A stretch of 64,000 nt of DNA. Origin: UBA10329 sp964500205 (GTDB taxonomy: Bacteria > Bacteroidota > Bacteroidia > UBA10329). Position numbers and translations under genes: made by a program. The DNA is taken from NCBI GenBank assembly GCA_964500205.1, contig CAZCNS010000002.1, forward strand, positions 391,718-455,717, given 5' to 3'. How positions within the stretch are numbered: position 1 is the stretch's first letter; every line of letters begins with the position of its first letter. This document shows positions 48,115 to 56,900 of the stretch, one piece after another. The notes beneath the pieces are model-generated. The model saw nothing but the letters and a program-made list of their open reading frames with translations. It was not told where the DNA came from and searched no databases.

Positions 48115-50111
48115 CTGCGGCCCGTCATCATTCTTTTCACCCGTATGGCCGCCAGCCCATCGCCTCCGCCAATGTAGTGGATGAGGTACGTGTCATCTCC
48201 AATCTCTACTTCCTCGTAGTTGCCGTGGTAGTAGCGGGTGGCCTTGACCTCACCGTCCTCCTTCAGTACCATCAGTTTCCTTTCATTGTCAGGCCCGTAG
48301 GTGAACAATGCGGAGTGCAGCCCCTCGAAGATGGTGGCCGTTCGTCTGCCATAAGGCGTATAGGTGATGCTCTGATCCTCGCGGCTGATGTTCCCATCAG
48401 GGTCAGAGACGCTCTGCACGGCATGGACGCGGTCGGTGTCGTACGTGTAGGTGCCCGCATCGGCCTTGTAGTCGATGTTGCCGTTGGGGTCGTAATACAC
48501 CTGCAGGTCGGGCACCACGGGGCCGGGCGCGGGCGCATCGGTAAGCTCGGCCTCCAGCAGGCGGTCGAGGCCGTCATGGTCGAAATTCTCTGTCAGCCCC
48601 TTCAGGTTGTCCCTGCGCCAGTTCATAGTGCCCGTCAGCGGGTCGAAGTCCATGGTGAGGTGCTGCACCCCGGGTGCCTCGATGGCCGTCAGGTGGCCGT
48701 GCTCGTTGATGGTCTTGGTGGTGGTCACCCCGTTGCCGAGGGTGTACTGCGTCACCTGCCCCAGGTCGTTCTTGCCGTTGAGGGTATAGACGGTGCTGCC
48801 GTCCGCGGTCACGGTGGTCAGGTGGCCGTGGCTGTCATACACATGGCTCACGGTGAGGCCCGCAGGATAGGTGATGTCCTTCACGCGGCCAAAGTTATCG
48901 TAGGTGTACGAGGTGGTGAACACCTTGCCGTCCACGGTCTCCTTGAGCGAACTCACGCGGCTGAGGTCATCGTAGGTGTACTCCTGCATGGTGCCGTTGG
49001 GGGCGGTAACTTTCTTGAGCTGGTTCAGTCCGTTGCCGCTGGTCACGTACTGGTAGGTGGTGGTGCCATCCGGCCCCGTACGCTGCGTGATGCGGCCCAT
49101 GGCATCGTACTGCATCGTGTGGTTCTGGCCGATGGCATCGGTCTGCGAGGTCAGCTCCCCGAAGGCGTTGTGGACATAGTGGGTCTCACCCGCGTCCACG
49201 TCCCACAGCAGGGTCTGGTGGCCCAGCAGGTCATATTCCATCTCGGTTAGGATGGTGCTGCCGTCCAACGTGTGGCCGGTGGTCTTCTTCAGTCTGCCAT
49301 CGGGGCCGTAGTCGAAGGTGAGGTAGCCTTCTATGGGGTCATCGGTGCGCACCACCCTGCCGTGGATGTCCACGCGCTGGGTGCGCTGGCGTCCACCGGG
49401 GTCGGTCACGGTGGTGCGGTAGGTGCCGCCCGACACGTTGAACGTGCTGCCCGTGGTGCGGGTGCCATCGGTCACGGTCTGCAGGCGGTTCAGGTTGTCA
49501 TAGCCCATGGTCTGCACAATGGGCTGTGGCGCGCCCGTGCTCTTCGGGCTGGGCATGGTGCCCTCATCGGTGCGGCCGCGTGCGTCATACCGCTTGGTGG
49601 CGGCCACAGGGCCGTTGTAGCCCTCCGTCTCGCTGCGCAGCTCGCGGTTGTGCGCATCGAACCACGTGCTGGCAGGGGGCGCGCCCGGGCTCTGGTTGTC
49701 CATCCGATAGACCGCGCTGCCGTGTGCCCCCACGTCCCACACCATGGTGGTGGTGCTGGTGTGGCCCAGCGCATCCGTGGCCGATTTCAGCCGCCCGAAA
49801 GCGTCATACTGGCTGCTGGCTGTCAGTCCTGTGATGTCCGTGACTGTCTGCGGCTGGCCCCAGCGGCCATCGTAGGTGTAGTGCGTGTGCTGTCCCAGCG
49901 TGTTGGTCACCCGCGTGGCGAAGCGGCCCTTGGGGTCGTACTGGTATTGCGTCACCCTGCTTGCCACCCCGCTGGCGGAGACGGTCGCCTTGCCGGGGTT
50001 GCCGAAGGCATCGAACTGCTCGTAGAGGGTGGTGATGGTGAAGGCGGGGTCAGCGGGGTCGCGGATCTCCTTCTTGAGGGCATTGGCCGTTGTCTTGGAT
50101 GTCTCTCCCAT
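47904..50111 (-). CDS. RHS repeat protein, 5' part (frameshifted)
   Basis: Up to about 48140 this frame encodes YD/RHS repeats such as YDPKGRF, YDAFGRLKSATDALGHT, YDAMGRITQRTGPDGTT and YDDLSRVSS, roughly 660 residues. Its last part (VKRMMTGRRC onward) is out of frame; the true continuation is the 46762-48114 frame. The gene starts abruptly at MGETSKTTANALKKEI with no signal peptide, PAAR, or N-terminal secretion domain. A GTG at 50129 adds six residues. Repeat copy C lies immediately upstream. Total length if repaired is about 1117 residues, short for a full RHS protein. It could be an N-terminally lost gene or an orphan core-plus-tip cassette. Confidence 0.72.
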   Translation of the reverse strand: MGETSKTTANALKKEIRDPADPAFTITTLYEQFDAFGNPGKATVSASGVASRVTQYQYDPKGRFATRVTNTLGQHTHYTYDGRWGQPQTVTDITGLTASSQYDAFGRLKSATDALGHTSTTTMVWDVGAHGSAVYRMDNQSPGAPPASTWFDAHNRELRSETEGYNGPVAATKRYDARGRTDEGTMPSPKSTGAPQPIVQTMGYDNLNRLQTVTDGTRTTGSTFNVSGGTYRTTVTDPGGRQRTQRVDIHGRVVRTDDPIEGYLTFDYGPDGRLKKTTGHTLDGSTILTEMEYDLLGHQTLLWDVDAGETHYVHNAFGELTSQTDAIGQNHTMQYDAMGRITQRTGPDGTTTYQYVTSGNGLNQLKKVTAPNGTMQEYTYDDLSRVSSLKETVDGKVFTTSYTYDNFGRVKDITYPAGLTVSHVYDSHGHLTTVTADGSTVYTLNGKNDLGQVTQYTLGNGVTTTKTINEHGHLTAIEAPGVQHLTMDFDPLTGTMNWRRDNLKGLTENFDHDGLDRLLEAELTDAPAPGPVVPDLQVYYDPNGNIDYKADAGTYTYDTDRVHAVQSVSDPDGNISREDQSITYTPYGRRTATIFEGLHSALFTYGPDNERKLMVLKEDGEVKATRYYHGNYEEVEIGDDTYLIHYIGGGDGLAAIRVKRMMTGRRCTMSIRTTSAAYSRLPMKKVTLNMNRASMPGAATATRKHGKCSTPTHQMMSWRWTCLFGFLAGTPAMST

Positions 50112-50117
50112 TTTCAA

Positions 50118-50213
50118 AGACTCTTCCACTTCAACCTTTCAATAACGTCCTTCTCAAAAGCGTTTGCCAACTTTATTTTTCCCAATTTCCGACCAAAACT
50201 TGCGCCATCACCT
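50118..50213 (-). repeat. Dispersed repeat, copy C
   Basis: On the minus strand it shares GGTCGGAAATTGGG and AATAAAGTTGGCAAACGCTT with copy A but lacks about 22 nt of its middle (the inverted-repeat arm). It shares GAAAGGTTGAAGTGGAAG-like sequence with copy B. It fills the gap between the second lipoprotein gene and the RHS start. Confidence 0.8.
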
Positions 50214-50252
50214 TTGGCAAGGACCCCGCAATGAGATATGATGCGTATGTCT

Positions 50253-50759
50253 TCATTCTATTTTCACCGCCAGATGTTTGCAATGACAGTCGTAATATGG
50301 TACTCCGTCCTCAAAATAGAAGGCGATGTTGCTCTTGCGGAAATAGAACAAGATGGTGTCATTGATAAGTGTGTTCTCAGGTTCAGGGGTGAGGGTGTCC
50401 TGTGAGAGCATGGACAGAGACCACATGTAGCCTCCATAGTCTGTAACCCCAAAGGGGGCATTAAATCCATCTATGACATCAGGATTTGTTTGGTGTATGT
50501 ACTGATTGTACAACGTATCAAAAGAATCATCAAAATTGAGCCAGAGCATCTTGTAAATGACTCTTCCAGACGGCTCCACTTCAGAACTGTCCATCATAAG
50601 TTGTAAATAGTATGTCTCTGAATTTTCCAGTTTTGTCACATGGTAAGTACCGATGAACCTTTTCCAAGGCTGCTCATTCGGTGTGGGTTCAGGAACACAA
50701 TCATCATTGCATCCGGCACTTATGAAAGCGAGTATCAATAGCCAGATTGTCTTTTTCAT
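50253..50759 (-). CDS. Lipoprotein, paralogue of the 51010 lipoprotein
   Basis: 168 residues with lipoprotein signal and lipobox ISAGC (Cys17). The body has FIGTYHVTKLENSETY, QDTLTPEPENTLINDTIL and IAFYFEDGVPYYDCHCKHLAVKIE, nearly identical in plan to the lipoprotein at 51010. Two C-terminal Cys (DCHC) are conserved between the two. Its ATG overlaps the stop of the orphan sorting-domain gene by 4 nt (ATGA). The last gene of the coupled surface operon; the RHS region follows after repeat copy C. The family is unknown. Confidence 0.75.
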   Translation of the reverse strand: MKKTIWLLILAFISAGCNDDCVPEPTPNEQPWKRFIGTYHVTKLENSETYYLQLMMDSSEVEPSGRVIYKMLWLNFDDSFDTLYNQYIHQTNPDVIDGFNAPFGVTDYGGYMWSLSMLSQDTLTPEPENTLINDTILFYFRKSNIAFYFEDGVPYYDCHCKHLAVKIE

Positions 50760-51010
50760 CGCTTCACGATTTTGTGGGTTTTAAAGATGCCAGCATCTGT
50801 GATTGCCCTGATGGTGTAAACCCCAGAGGACAGACCCATTAGGCTCACAGCGCAGTTGTCCGCGCAATTGTATTCGATAGTGACAAGGCGACTATCCATG
50901 GCAAAGACCTCTACGCGGATGATCCGTTCATGTTCTTGTATTGCGTTCATGCGCACATGTGCCATCTCATATTCAGGTACATAGCTCATCATAAATGTGT
51001 TTCTCATCAT
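50756..51010 (-). CDS. Orphan T9SS C-terminal sorting domain
   Basis: 84 residues from the ATG at 51010, whose A is shared with the stop of the preceding gene (TGATG). It is a stand-alone copy of the T9SS tail of the 51513 gene: both end SSGVYTIRAITDAG, then THKIVKR, and share RIIRVEVFAMD and the Cys pair NCADNC. It has no signal peptide and no cargo domain, so it should stay in the cytoplasm unless fused or re-linked. It looks like a by-product of a tandem duplication. The frame is intact, so it may still be translated. Confidence 0.65.
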   Translation of the reverse strand: MMRNTFMMSYVPEYEMAHVRMNAIQEHERIIRVEVFAMDSRLVTIEYNCADNCAVSLMGLSSGVYTIRAITDAGIFKTHKIVKR

Positions 51011-51516
51011 CACTCAATCTTCACCGCCAAGTGCTTGCAATCGCAATCATAGTAGGGCACCCCGTCCTCAAAGTAGAATGCAATGTTATTCAGCTTGAAG
51101 TACAATAGGATAGTGTCATTGACGAGTGTATTCTCAAGTTCAGATGTAGCGGTATCTTGAGAGTTGACCCAAAAGCCCCAACGATTTCCATCCTTATCTA
51201 TAGTTGGAAAATCAGTTGAAAATTTCAGCACTCTACCATCTTCATAACCGCCACTTGAACTGAAATATTTTACTACATCAAACAAACTAGCATAATTCAC
51301 TATTGCTAAAGAGTCCACGATTGCTCCATTCTCTAAAGTGTCCGTACCCAAGTGAGATATTGATATCTGATACGTCTCCCCATTCTCCAGTTTAGTTACA
51401 TTGTATGTTCCGATGAACTTCTCCCACACCCTTTCATCAGGTTCAATAGGGTCATCCTTGCAACAGGAAGATAGCAGGAACAGCATAAATGTCAGTGATA
51501 GCCCTATATGCTTCAT
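51010..51516 (-). CDS. Lipoprotein of unknown family
   Basis: 168 residues with lipoprotein signal and lipobox LLSSC. It has FIGTYNVTKLENGETY, QDTATSELENTLVNDTIL and IAFYFEDGVPYYDCDCKHLAVKIE. The C-terminal half resembles a small beta-barrel, lipocalin-like in feel but not assigned. Its ATG overlaps the stop of the choice-of-anchor-L gene by 4 nt (ATGA), so it is translationally coupled to it. A near copy lies at 50253. Confidence 0.75.
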   Translation of the reverse strand: MKHIGLSLTFMLFLLSSCCKDDPIEPDERVWEKFIGTYNVTKLENGETYQISISHLGTDTLENGAIVDSLAIVNYASLFDVVKYFSSSGGYEDGRVLKFSTDFPTIDKDGNRWGFWVNSQDTATSELENTLVNDTILLYFKLNNIAFYFEDGVPYYDCDCKHLAVKIE

Positions 51517-53939
51517 CGCTTCACGATTTTGTGGGTTTTAATGATGCCAGCATCTGTGATTGCCCTGATGGTGTAAACCCCAGAGGACAGACCGACCAGA
51601 TCAACCGAGCAGTTGTCTATACAACCGTACTCTACAGCAATGAGGCGACCGTCCATGGCAAACACCTCAACGCGGATAATCCGTTCCTGTTGCCCCTCGG
51701 TATTCAAGCGCACATGGGCCGTCTCATACTCGGGGGCATAGCCTATCAGCAGAGTCTGTCTCGAAGTCCCGCTGTCACTTACAGGTACGGGTTCAGAAGT
51801 CCATTCCCTGTCCGGAATGGCCTCCATCGTGCCGTCCGTGGGTGCGACCATGTACTGCTGGGTGCATTCACTGGGGCCGGGTGAGTTGATGACATGGATG
51901 AAGCCTGTGAGTGCCTGCGTATGACCGCAGCCCGAATACAGCTCCAGCACATAGAAATAGACCCCGTCTATCACATAGCAGTTGTTGCCGAAGTTCGGAA
52001 GTCCGGACTGGTTGGATATGCCCGGCCAGAAGATGGACGAGTACTGCTGGGGCACCGATGTTGGACAGGGTGGCGGATTGCCCTCAGGCGCGGTGAACGG
52101 ACAGCAGTACTCATGATGCCGTTCCACCTCATAGACCTTCTGATGGTCGTTGTCCCTTATCTCAAGCCTGAACCCCATGGCGTTGAAGGCGCAGGGATTT
52201 TGCGTGTCCTGCACATACCACACATCGTTGCAGTTGTCTCCGTTAGGGGTGAAGGCCTGACTCAATGGGGAATTGTAGGTGAACCCCGCCCAGTCATCGC
52301 AGCAACTGGCGCAGTCCTCCTCATCTACGCATGTGGGCACTATCTCCTGGGTGTAGCCTGGGCCGGCAGTGAAGTATGGCCCCACCTCTATGCGTTCACC
52401 CGCTTGGAACAGCACCTCGGCCTCTCCAGTGTTCACTGGCTGTGTCAGTCCGGCAGTTATCCACTCACCCATACGTGTCTCTGCGGGCAGGGGGTTGTTC
52501 CCGGGTGTGCGGTTCTCATAGGCGATGCCCAGCGGGCAGTTGGGACAGAGCACGTGGACGGTGATTTGGTCTGTGTTGAGCAATACCCCGCATACATTGT
52601 TGTCCGCGTAGGTCATTTCGAAGGTATACACCCCGAAATCATCCACACTTGGTGTCCAGCAAAATTCCACCGATTCTTGTGACTGTTCAACAATGCTATG
52701 GCTCATTCCTGACGGCATAGTTGCAAGAAGAGTTTGTTCATTGATAAGAGTGTTTTCATCTGGATTATCCACGGTCTGGACGTTGAAGCAGAGTTCCTGT
52801 CCTGCCTGCCCATAGGCGGTGAAACCATTGGTACCGTTGATGCCTGTGGAGTAGGGCGGGATATTGTTCTGGGGGTGGATATTGGCGGTGATGGAATTGC
52901 CTGTGAGTATGCATCCTGTCTCAGGATTGGTCACAGTCACTGAGTATGGGTTGTTTGCCTGGTCGGCAACCGTGGTGATGGAGGTCAGTCCTGTGCCTTC
53001 ATCTCCCGTACTCCACTGATAGTGCCAATTCTGATTTCCTGCAATACTCAGATTCAGATTCGATCCTTCACAGATTGGGGTCGGGTTCGCAGCCATGTCT
53101 CCCACGAAGAATGGCGATTTGAAACTGCCAGACCTGATGAACACCCCGGAGTCAACACGCTTGTCGGCAACGTTCCCAACGGCCATTTTCAGTTTATCAC
53201 GTTTTCCGCATTCCACATTCGCTGAGATATGAAGCACCACCGTTCTTCCCCCATAGACAAAATCCGCGAAAGCGGGATTCTGAGGAAAACCACAGCCACA
53301 GAACCAAGTGTCATTGAAATAGTTGCTGTTGGTGGTGCTGTTGACCGTATGGATCGAGACAGGGTCGCCAGTAGGTAGCAATGCCACATTCTCGGCATCA
53401 CTTGTAAATGAACCTTCGTAACCAGGCCCACTGAGAAAAAATCCGAACACATCGTTGAAGCTTCCAAGCACATGGCACGGATACTCACCCGATGCGAAAA
53501 CGTAGTCGAATTCGATGGTCGTTCCACTGGTTTGAAACGAGATTTCCAGTATCGCTGCCGTCCTTGAAGCATTATTCGAACCTGCAAGTAAATCAAGGTC
53601 TGCATCATTGTTGTTAAACTCCGAAGGCCATTCAAATCCCGGGTTTCCGGCATTACAATCGCCTCCCTGCTCGATGATGTTGGCATTGCCGGTCGTGAGA
53701 AAGATTCCCTTGTCTATTCCCAAGGTGTGATTCCCATTGGTGAACGTTCCGAACTGTGTCGGGTGTCCATTGAGTGCAACACTGAATACCTGAACGCCAT
53801 CTCCGAGAATCTCAGCAAGCAGTTGTTCGGCTTCTCCGTATTGGATATCGGGCGTTTGAGCCGAGACCGCTGGAAACTGTAACACAAGCAGAATCGTAGT
53901 TGTGATACTGAGAATGATATGCGCGAACTGTCCACTCAT
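51513..53939 (-). CDS. Choice-of-anchor-L surface protein with T9SS sorting domain
   Basis: 808 residues. Signal peptide ending FPAVSAQ. The N-terminal domain (about 30-260) is of the choice-of-anchor-L type: QFGTFTNGNHTLGIDKGIFLTTG, then IEFDYVFASGEYPCHVLGSFNDVFGFF. Ig-like and PKD-like segments follow (for example WHYQWSTGDEG). A gliding-motility-associated-type segment follows near 560-690 (SQAFTPNGDNCNDVWYV, EIRDNDHQKVYE), then a T9SS type A tail ending THKIVKR. The A of the ATG at 53939 is also the last base of the upstream stop (TGATG), so it is coupled to the fibre gene; a start at 53951 would add four residues. It is predicted to be a cell-surface protein. Confidence 0.88.
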   Translation of the reverse strand: MSGQFAHIILSITTTILLVLQFPAVSAQTPDIQYGEAEQLLAEILGDGVQVFSVALNGHPTQFGTFTNGNHTLGIDKGIFLTTGNANIIEQGGDCNAGNPGFEWPSEFNNNDADLDLLAGSNNASRTAAILEISFQTSGTTIEFDYVFASGEYPCHVLGSFNDVFGFFLSGPGYEGSFTSDAENVALLPTGDPVSIHTVNSTTNSNYFNDTWFCGCGFPQNPAFADFVYGGRTVVLHISANVECGKRDKLKMAVGNVADKRVDSGVFIRSGSFKSPFFVGDMAANPTPICEGSNLNLSIAGNQNWHYQWSTGDEGTGLTSITTVADQANNPYSVTVTNPETGCILTGNSITANIHPQNNIPPYSTGINGTNGFTAYGQAGQELCFNVQTVDNPDENTLINEQTLLATMPSGMSHSIVEQSQESVEFCWTPSVDDFGVYTFEMTYADNNVCGVLLNTDQITVHVLCPNCPLGIAYENRTPGNNPLPAETRMGEWITAGLTQPVNTGEAEVLFQAGERIEVGPYFTAGPGYTQEIVPTCVDEEDCASCCDDWAGFTYNSPLSQAFTPNGDNCNDVWYVQDTQNPCAFNAMGFRLEIRDNDHQKVYEVERHHEYCCPFTAPEGNPPPCPTSVPQQYSSIFWPGISNQSGLPNFGNNCYVIDGVYFYVLELYSGCGHTQALTGFIHVINSPGPSECTQQYMVAPTDGTMEAIPDREWTSEPVPVSDSGTSRQTLLIGYAPEYETAHVRLNTEGQQERIIRVEVFAMDGRLIAVEYGCIDNCSVDLVGLSSGVYTIRAITDAGIIKTHKIVKR

Positions 53940-56900
53940 CACTTCCCGCATTTTTCGTTCAACCGCTGTTCCAGCTCAAGCACATATCTCGTCAATTCCT
54001 CAATCTTCTGCATCTGGAGGCGGATAAGCTCCCCATGGTCGAGACCTGTCTGCTCAAGCTCAACAGCAGAGGGGATGTCCGGGAGGTGTCCATGCTCTTC
54101 AATGTACTTGCGCAGTTCAGCGAACGGCATAAGCGCATAGTTTTCAGAGAACACGTAATCAGGCCAGTTGGCGAGTTCGGTTACAAGTCTGTGGCTGCGT
54201 ATCGTCCCATTCACCTCCAACTTCCCTTCCCCGAAGGTATGGTCGATGCCGACACCGATGCCCACCTTCCCACTCCCTTCTTCGATCACCAGCGCATCAT
54301 CAGCTCCAGCCGTGCCGAGGCTCAACCCCTTGCCGAACGAACTGCGTATGTAGTGGTTCTCATCGCCAAGGTTTATGGTGGCGTGGGCGTCCGTACCCCA
54401 CGGTCCGTTACGAACCTGCACCATACCGTTATTGAACACCTGCAAAGAAGGGTTGCCCTGCGTGGTCTGCACCTCCAGCGCAAGCCCCGACTGGGACGAG
54501 CCGCCTTTTACGGTCAACCTCGCTGCTACCGATGCGGTGTTCACGCTCAGGGTTTCCGAGCGGGCATGGCCCGCCACGTGCAGCTTGCTCTGCGGTTGCT
54601 CCACACCTATGCCCACGTTGACCATGGGGCAGGTGTAGAGCCTGTTCAATCCGCTGAACCACTGTCCCGTCACTTGAAGAGGTGGTGGGAAGGCAGTAAA
54701 GCAGTCCCCACGGTTCCGCGACATGTCGGCCCAGAAATACGTGAAATCGTACTTGGAAACAATGCCATCATCACCCGAAACCATGAGCTTGAGCTGCGGG
54801 CCGGTGGTGTCAAAGGCGGCCTCCTCAAGCCCCCCCAACCTCAACTGCCCCTCCACGCTCGTCACCCCGTCAGCCCCCAACCTCAGCTGCGGCACACCGT
54901 TGGCCTTCATCACCACGTCCGTGCTGTCCGCAGTGCCGAACCACGGCATCCCGTCACCCTCAAGGGCGTTGCCACCGCTGTCATTGCCGTGCAGCCCCCA
55001 CGCGGGCGGTGCAGGTGGCGCGGCAGGTGCGGGCCGCTCCAGCGTGAACATCTTCTGCGAGAGGCAGCCGAGCTCGTCACGCGCGCCCAGCACGTGCATC
55101 ACCTCGGGCCGTAGCCCTTGGGCCTGTGCGCCCGTGGCCACCACCATTTCAGCGGCATCCTCATCGAAGAACCACGGGTCGGACACCTCATCCTCCATGT
55201 CATTCATAAAGAGGCTCGCACCGCGTAGTTTGATGGGTGCATACTCTTCGGGCATCTCCAGCCAGATGAACTCCACCGCACCGTGGGCACCCGTAGCGGT
55301 GGCCGAGAGGGAAGCATCGGCACAGGTGTCGCACGAGACGAAGTGGCCGTTGGGGTGCTCGGTGGCGGTGGTGGAGAGGCGGAAACCGCGGGGGCTGTAC
55401 AGTTCAGCCCGTGCGTAGGCATAACATCCTGTGGCATCGTTGATATTGATGCCGTAGCGGCCTGCGGCCATGCTATCAAGCATGACAAGACCATCGTACG
55501 TCTGCATCCAATGATAGTACTGGCCTTGGTTCCAACCTGAGGAAACACTGTTAGCTACCACATGGGTCATACCATCATCCCTGCTCCCGTTGATGTTGAT
55601 GTTGTAGGGTGGCACGCCCCCGCTGATATGCAGTTCGATGGTGCCATCGGCCACGGTGCAGCCCGCGTGGGCGCTGCCGTACTTCTCAGGCGCAGTGGCC
55701 CATGCTGAGAGCTGGGGCCCCATGCCGACCTCTACGCTATCCTGGGCAGAGGTTCCGTTGGCATCGGTGACGGTGAGGGTGTAAATGCCCGCCTGGCCCA
55801 CCCATAGCTCGTGCCATTGGTCGCCCAGCTGCTGGCCGTCATGCGACCAGCTGTAATAGTATGGCGGTGTGCCGCCCGTGACCGAGGCGTGGAGGCTGCC
55901 CTGCACCATGCCGTGGCAGCTGCCCGCGTGGCTGCTGATGTGGGCGGACATGCCCTGGGGCCCCAGCAGCTCCACCTGATACTCCGCTGTGCTTCCTTCG
56001 ACATCGGTCACCGTGACGGTGTAGCTGCCCGCCCCGAGGCCGTTGCGTATCTGCGCACTGTCGCCATCGGCCCAGGTGAAACTGTAAGGGGGCATACCAC
56101 CGTCCACGTAAAGTTCTATGAACCCGTCCGTGCAGTCGTGGCAGCTCACATTGTAGCCGCCCGGGTAGTGCGACCTGCTGTCGGTGACGGACATCTCCTC
56201 CACCCATTCCCAAGGCAGGCTGCCCTCCTCATGGAACACGCAGCCCAGCGCATCGGTGATGGTGATGCTGATGAGCGTGTCGATGGCGATGCCCACCAGG
56301 CTGTCGCCCGTGCTGCCATCGCTCCAAAGGATGCCATAGGGCGGCACCCCGCCCTCAATTCCTGCCAAATGAATTTTTCCATCGCTGCAAGTGTCACAAC
56401 TGAAGAACTTGCCGTTCTCATAGACATGGGGCATCATATCGAGGATGTCAACCTCCTCGGGCATGTTGACGAATATGCTGTCGTCCGCGGTGCAGCCGTG
56501 GGCATCGGTGACGCGCACATGCTTCCATCCGCCCGAGGTCACCTTGGGCTGCTTCTTGAACGAGCCGTGCTCCCAGAGGTAGGAATAGGGTTCTGTGCCG
56601 CCCTCGACTGTAAGCATCAGTTGCACGCTGTCTTCAAAACACACGGCATGGTATCCCTGCCCGATGTCCTGAACCGTAAGTGTGGTGGCAAGAGGTGGCA
56701 CGGTCATCACCTCCAACTGGGCGGACACGGTGTCGGCATTGGCATCGGTGACATGGACGGTGTAGATGCCCGCCTCGGTGATGGCGAGGTAGGATTGATT
56801 GAAAGCAACATCATACAAGGAGTCGTTGCGCGACCAGGCGTACTGATAGGGCGGTGTGCCACCGTTGGGGTGGGCGTTGAGCTGACCGCCACCGGCCATG

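Larger units (their letters stand above)
50253..51765 (-). repeat. Tandem duplication of sorting-domain tail plus lipoprotein
   Basis: Unit one is the last roughly 84 codons of the 51513 gene plus the 51010 lipoprotein. Unit two is the 50756 tail plus the 50253 lipoprotein. The unit length is about 757 bp, and junction overlaps are kept in both units. Confidence 0.8.

Noticed and set aside
48129..48140. Programmed -1 frameshift site in RHS
   Set aside because: The A-run does not form an X-XXY-YYZ slippery heptamer in the right frame, and no strong downstream stem was seen.
48177..50234. Two long plus-strand frames (357 and 320 residues) antisense to RHS
   Set aside because: Low-complexity Val/Gly/His translation from the complementary strand of YD repeats.
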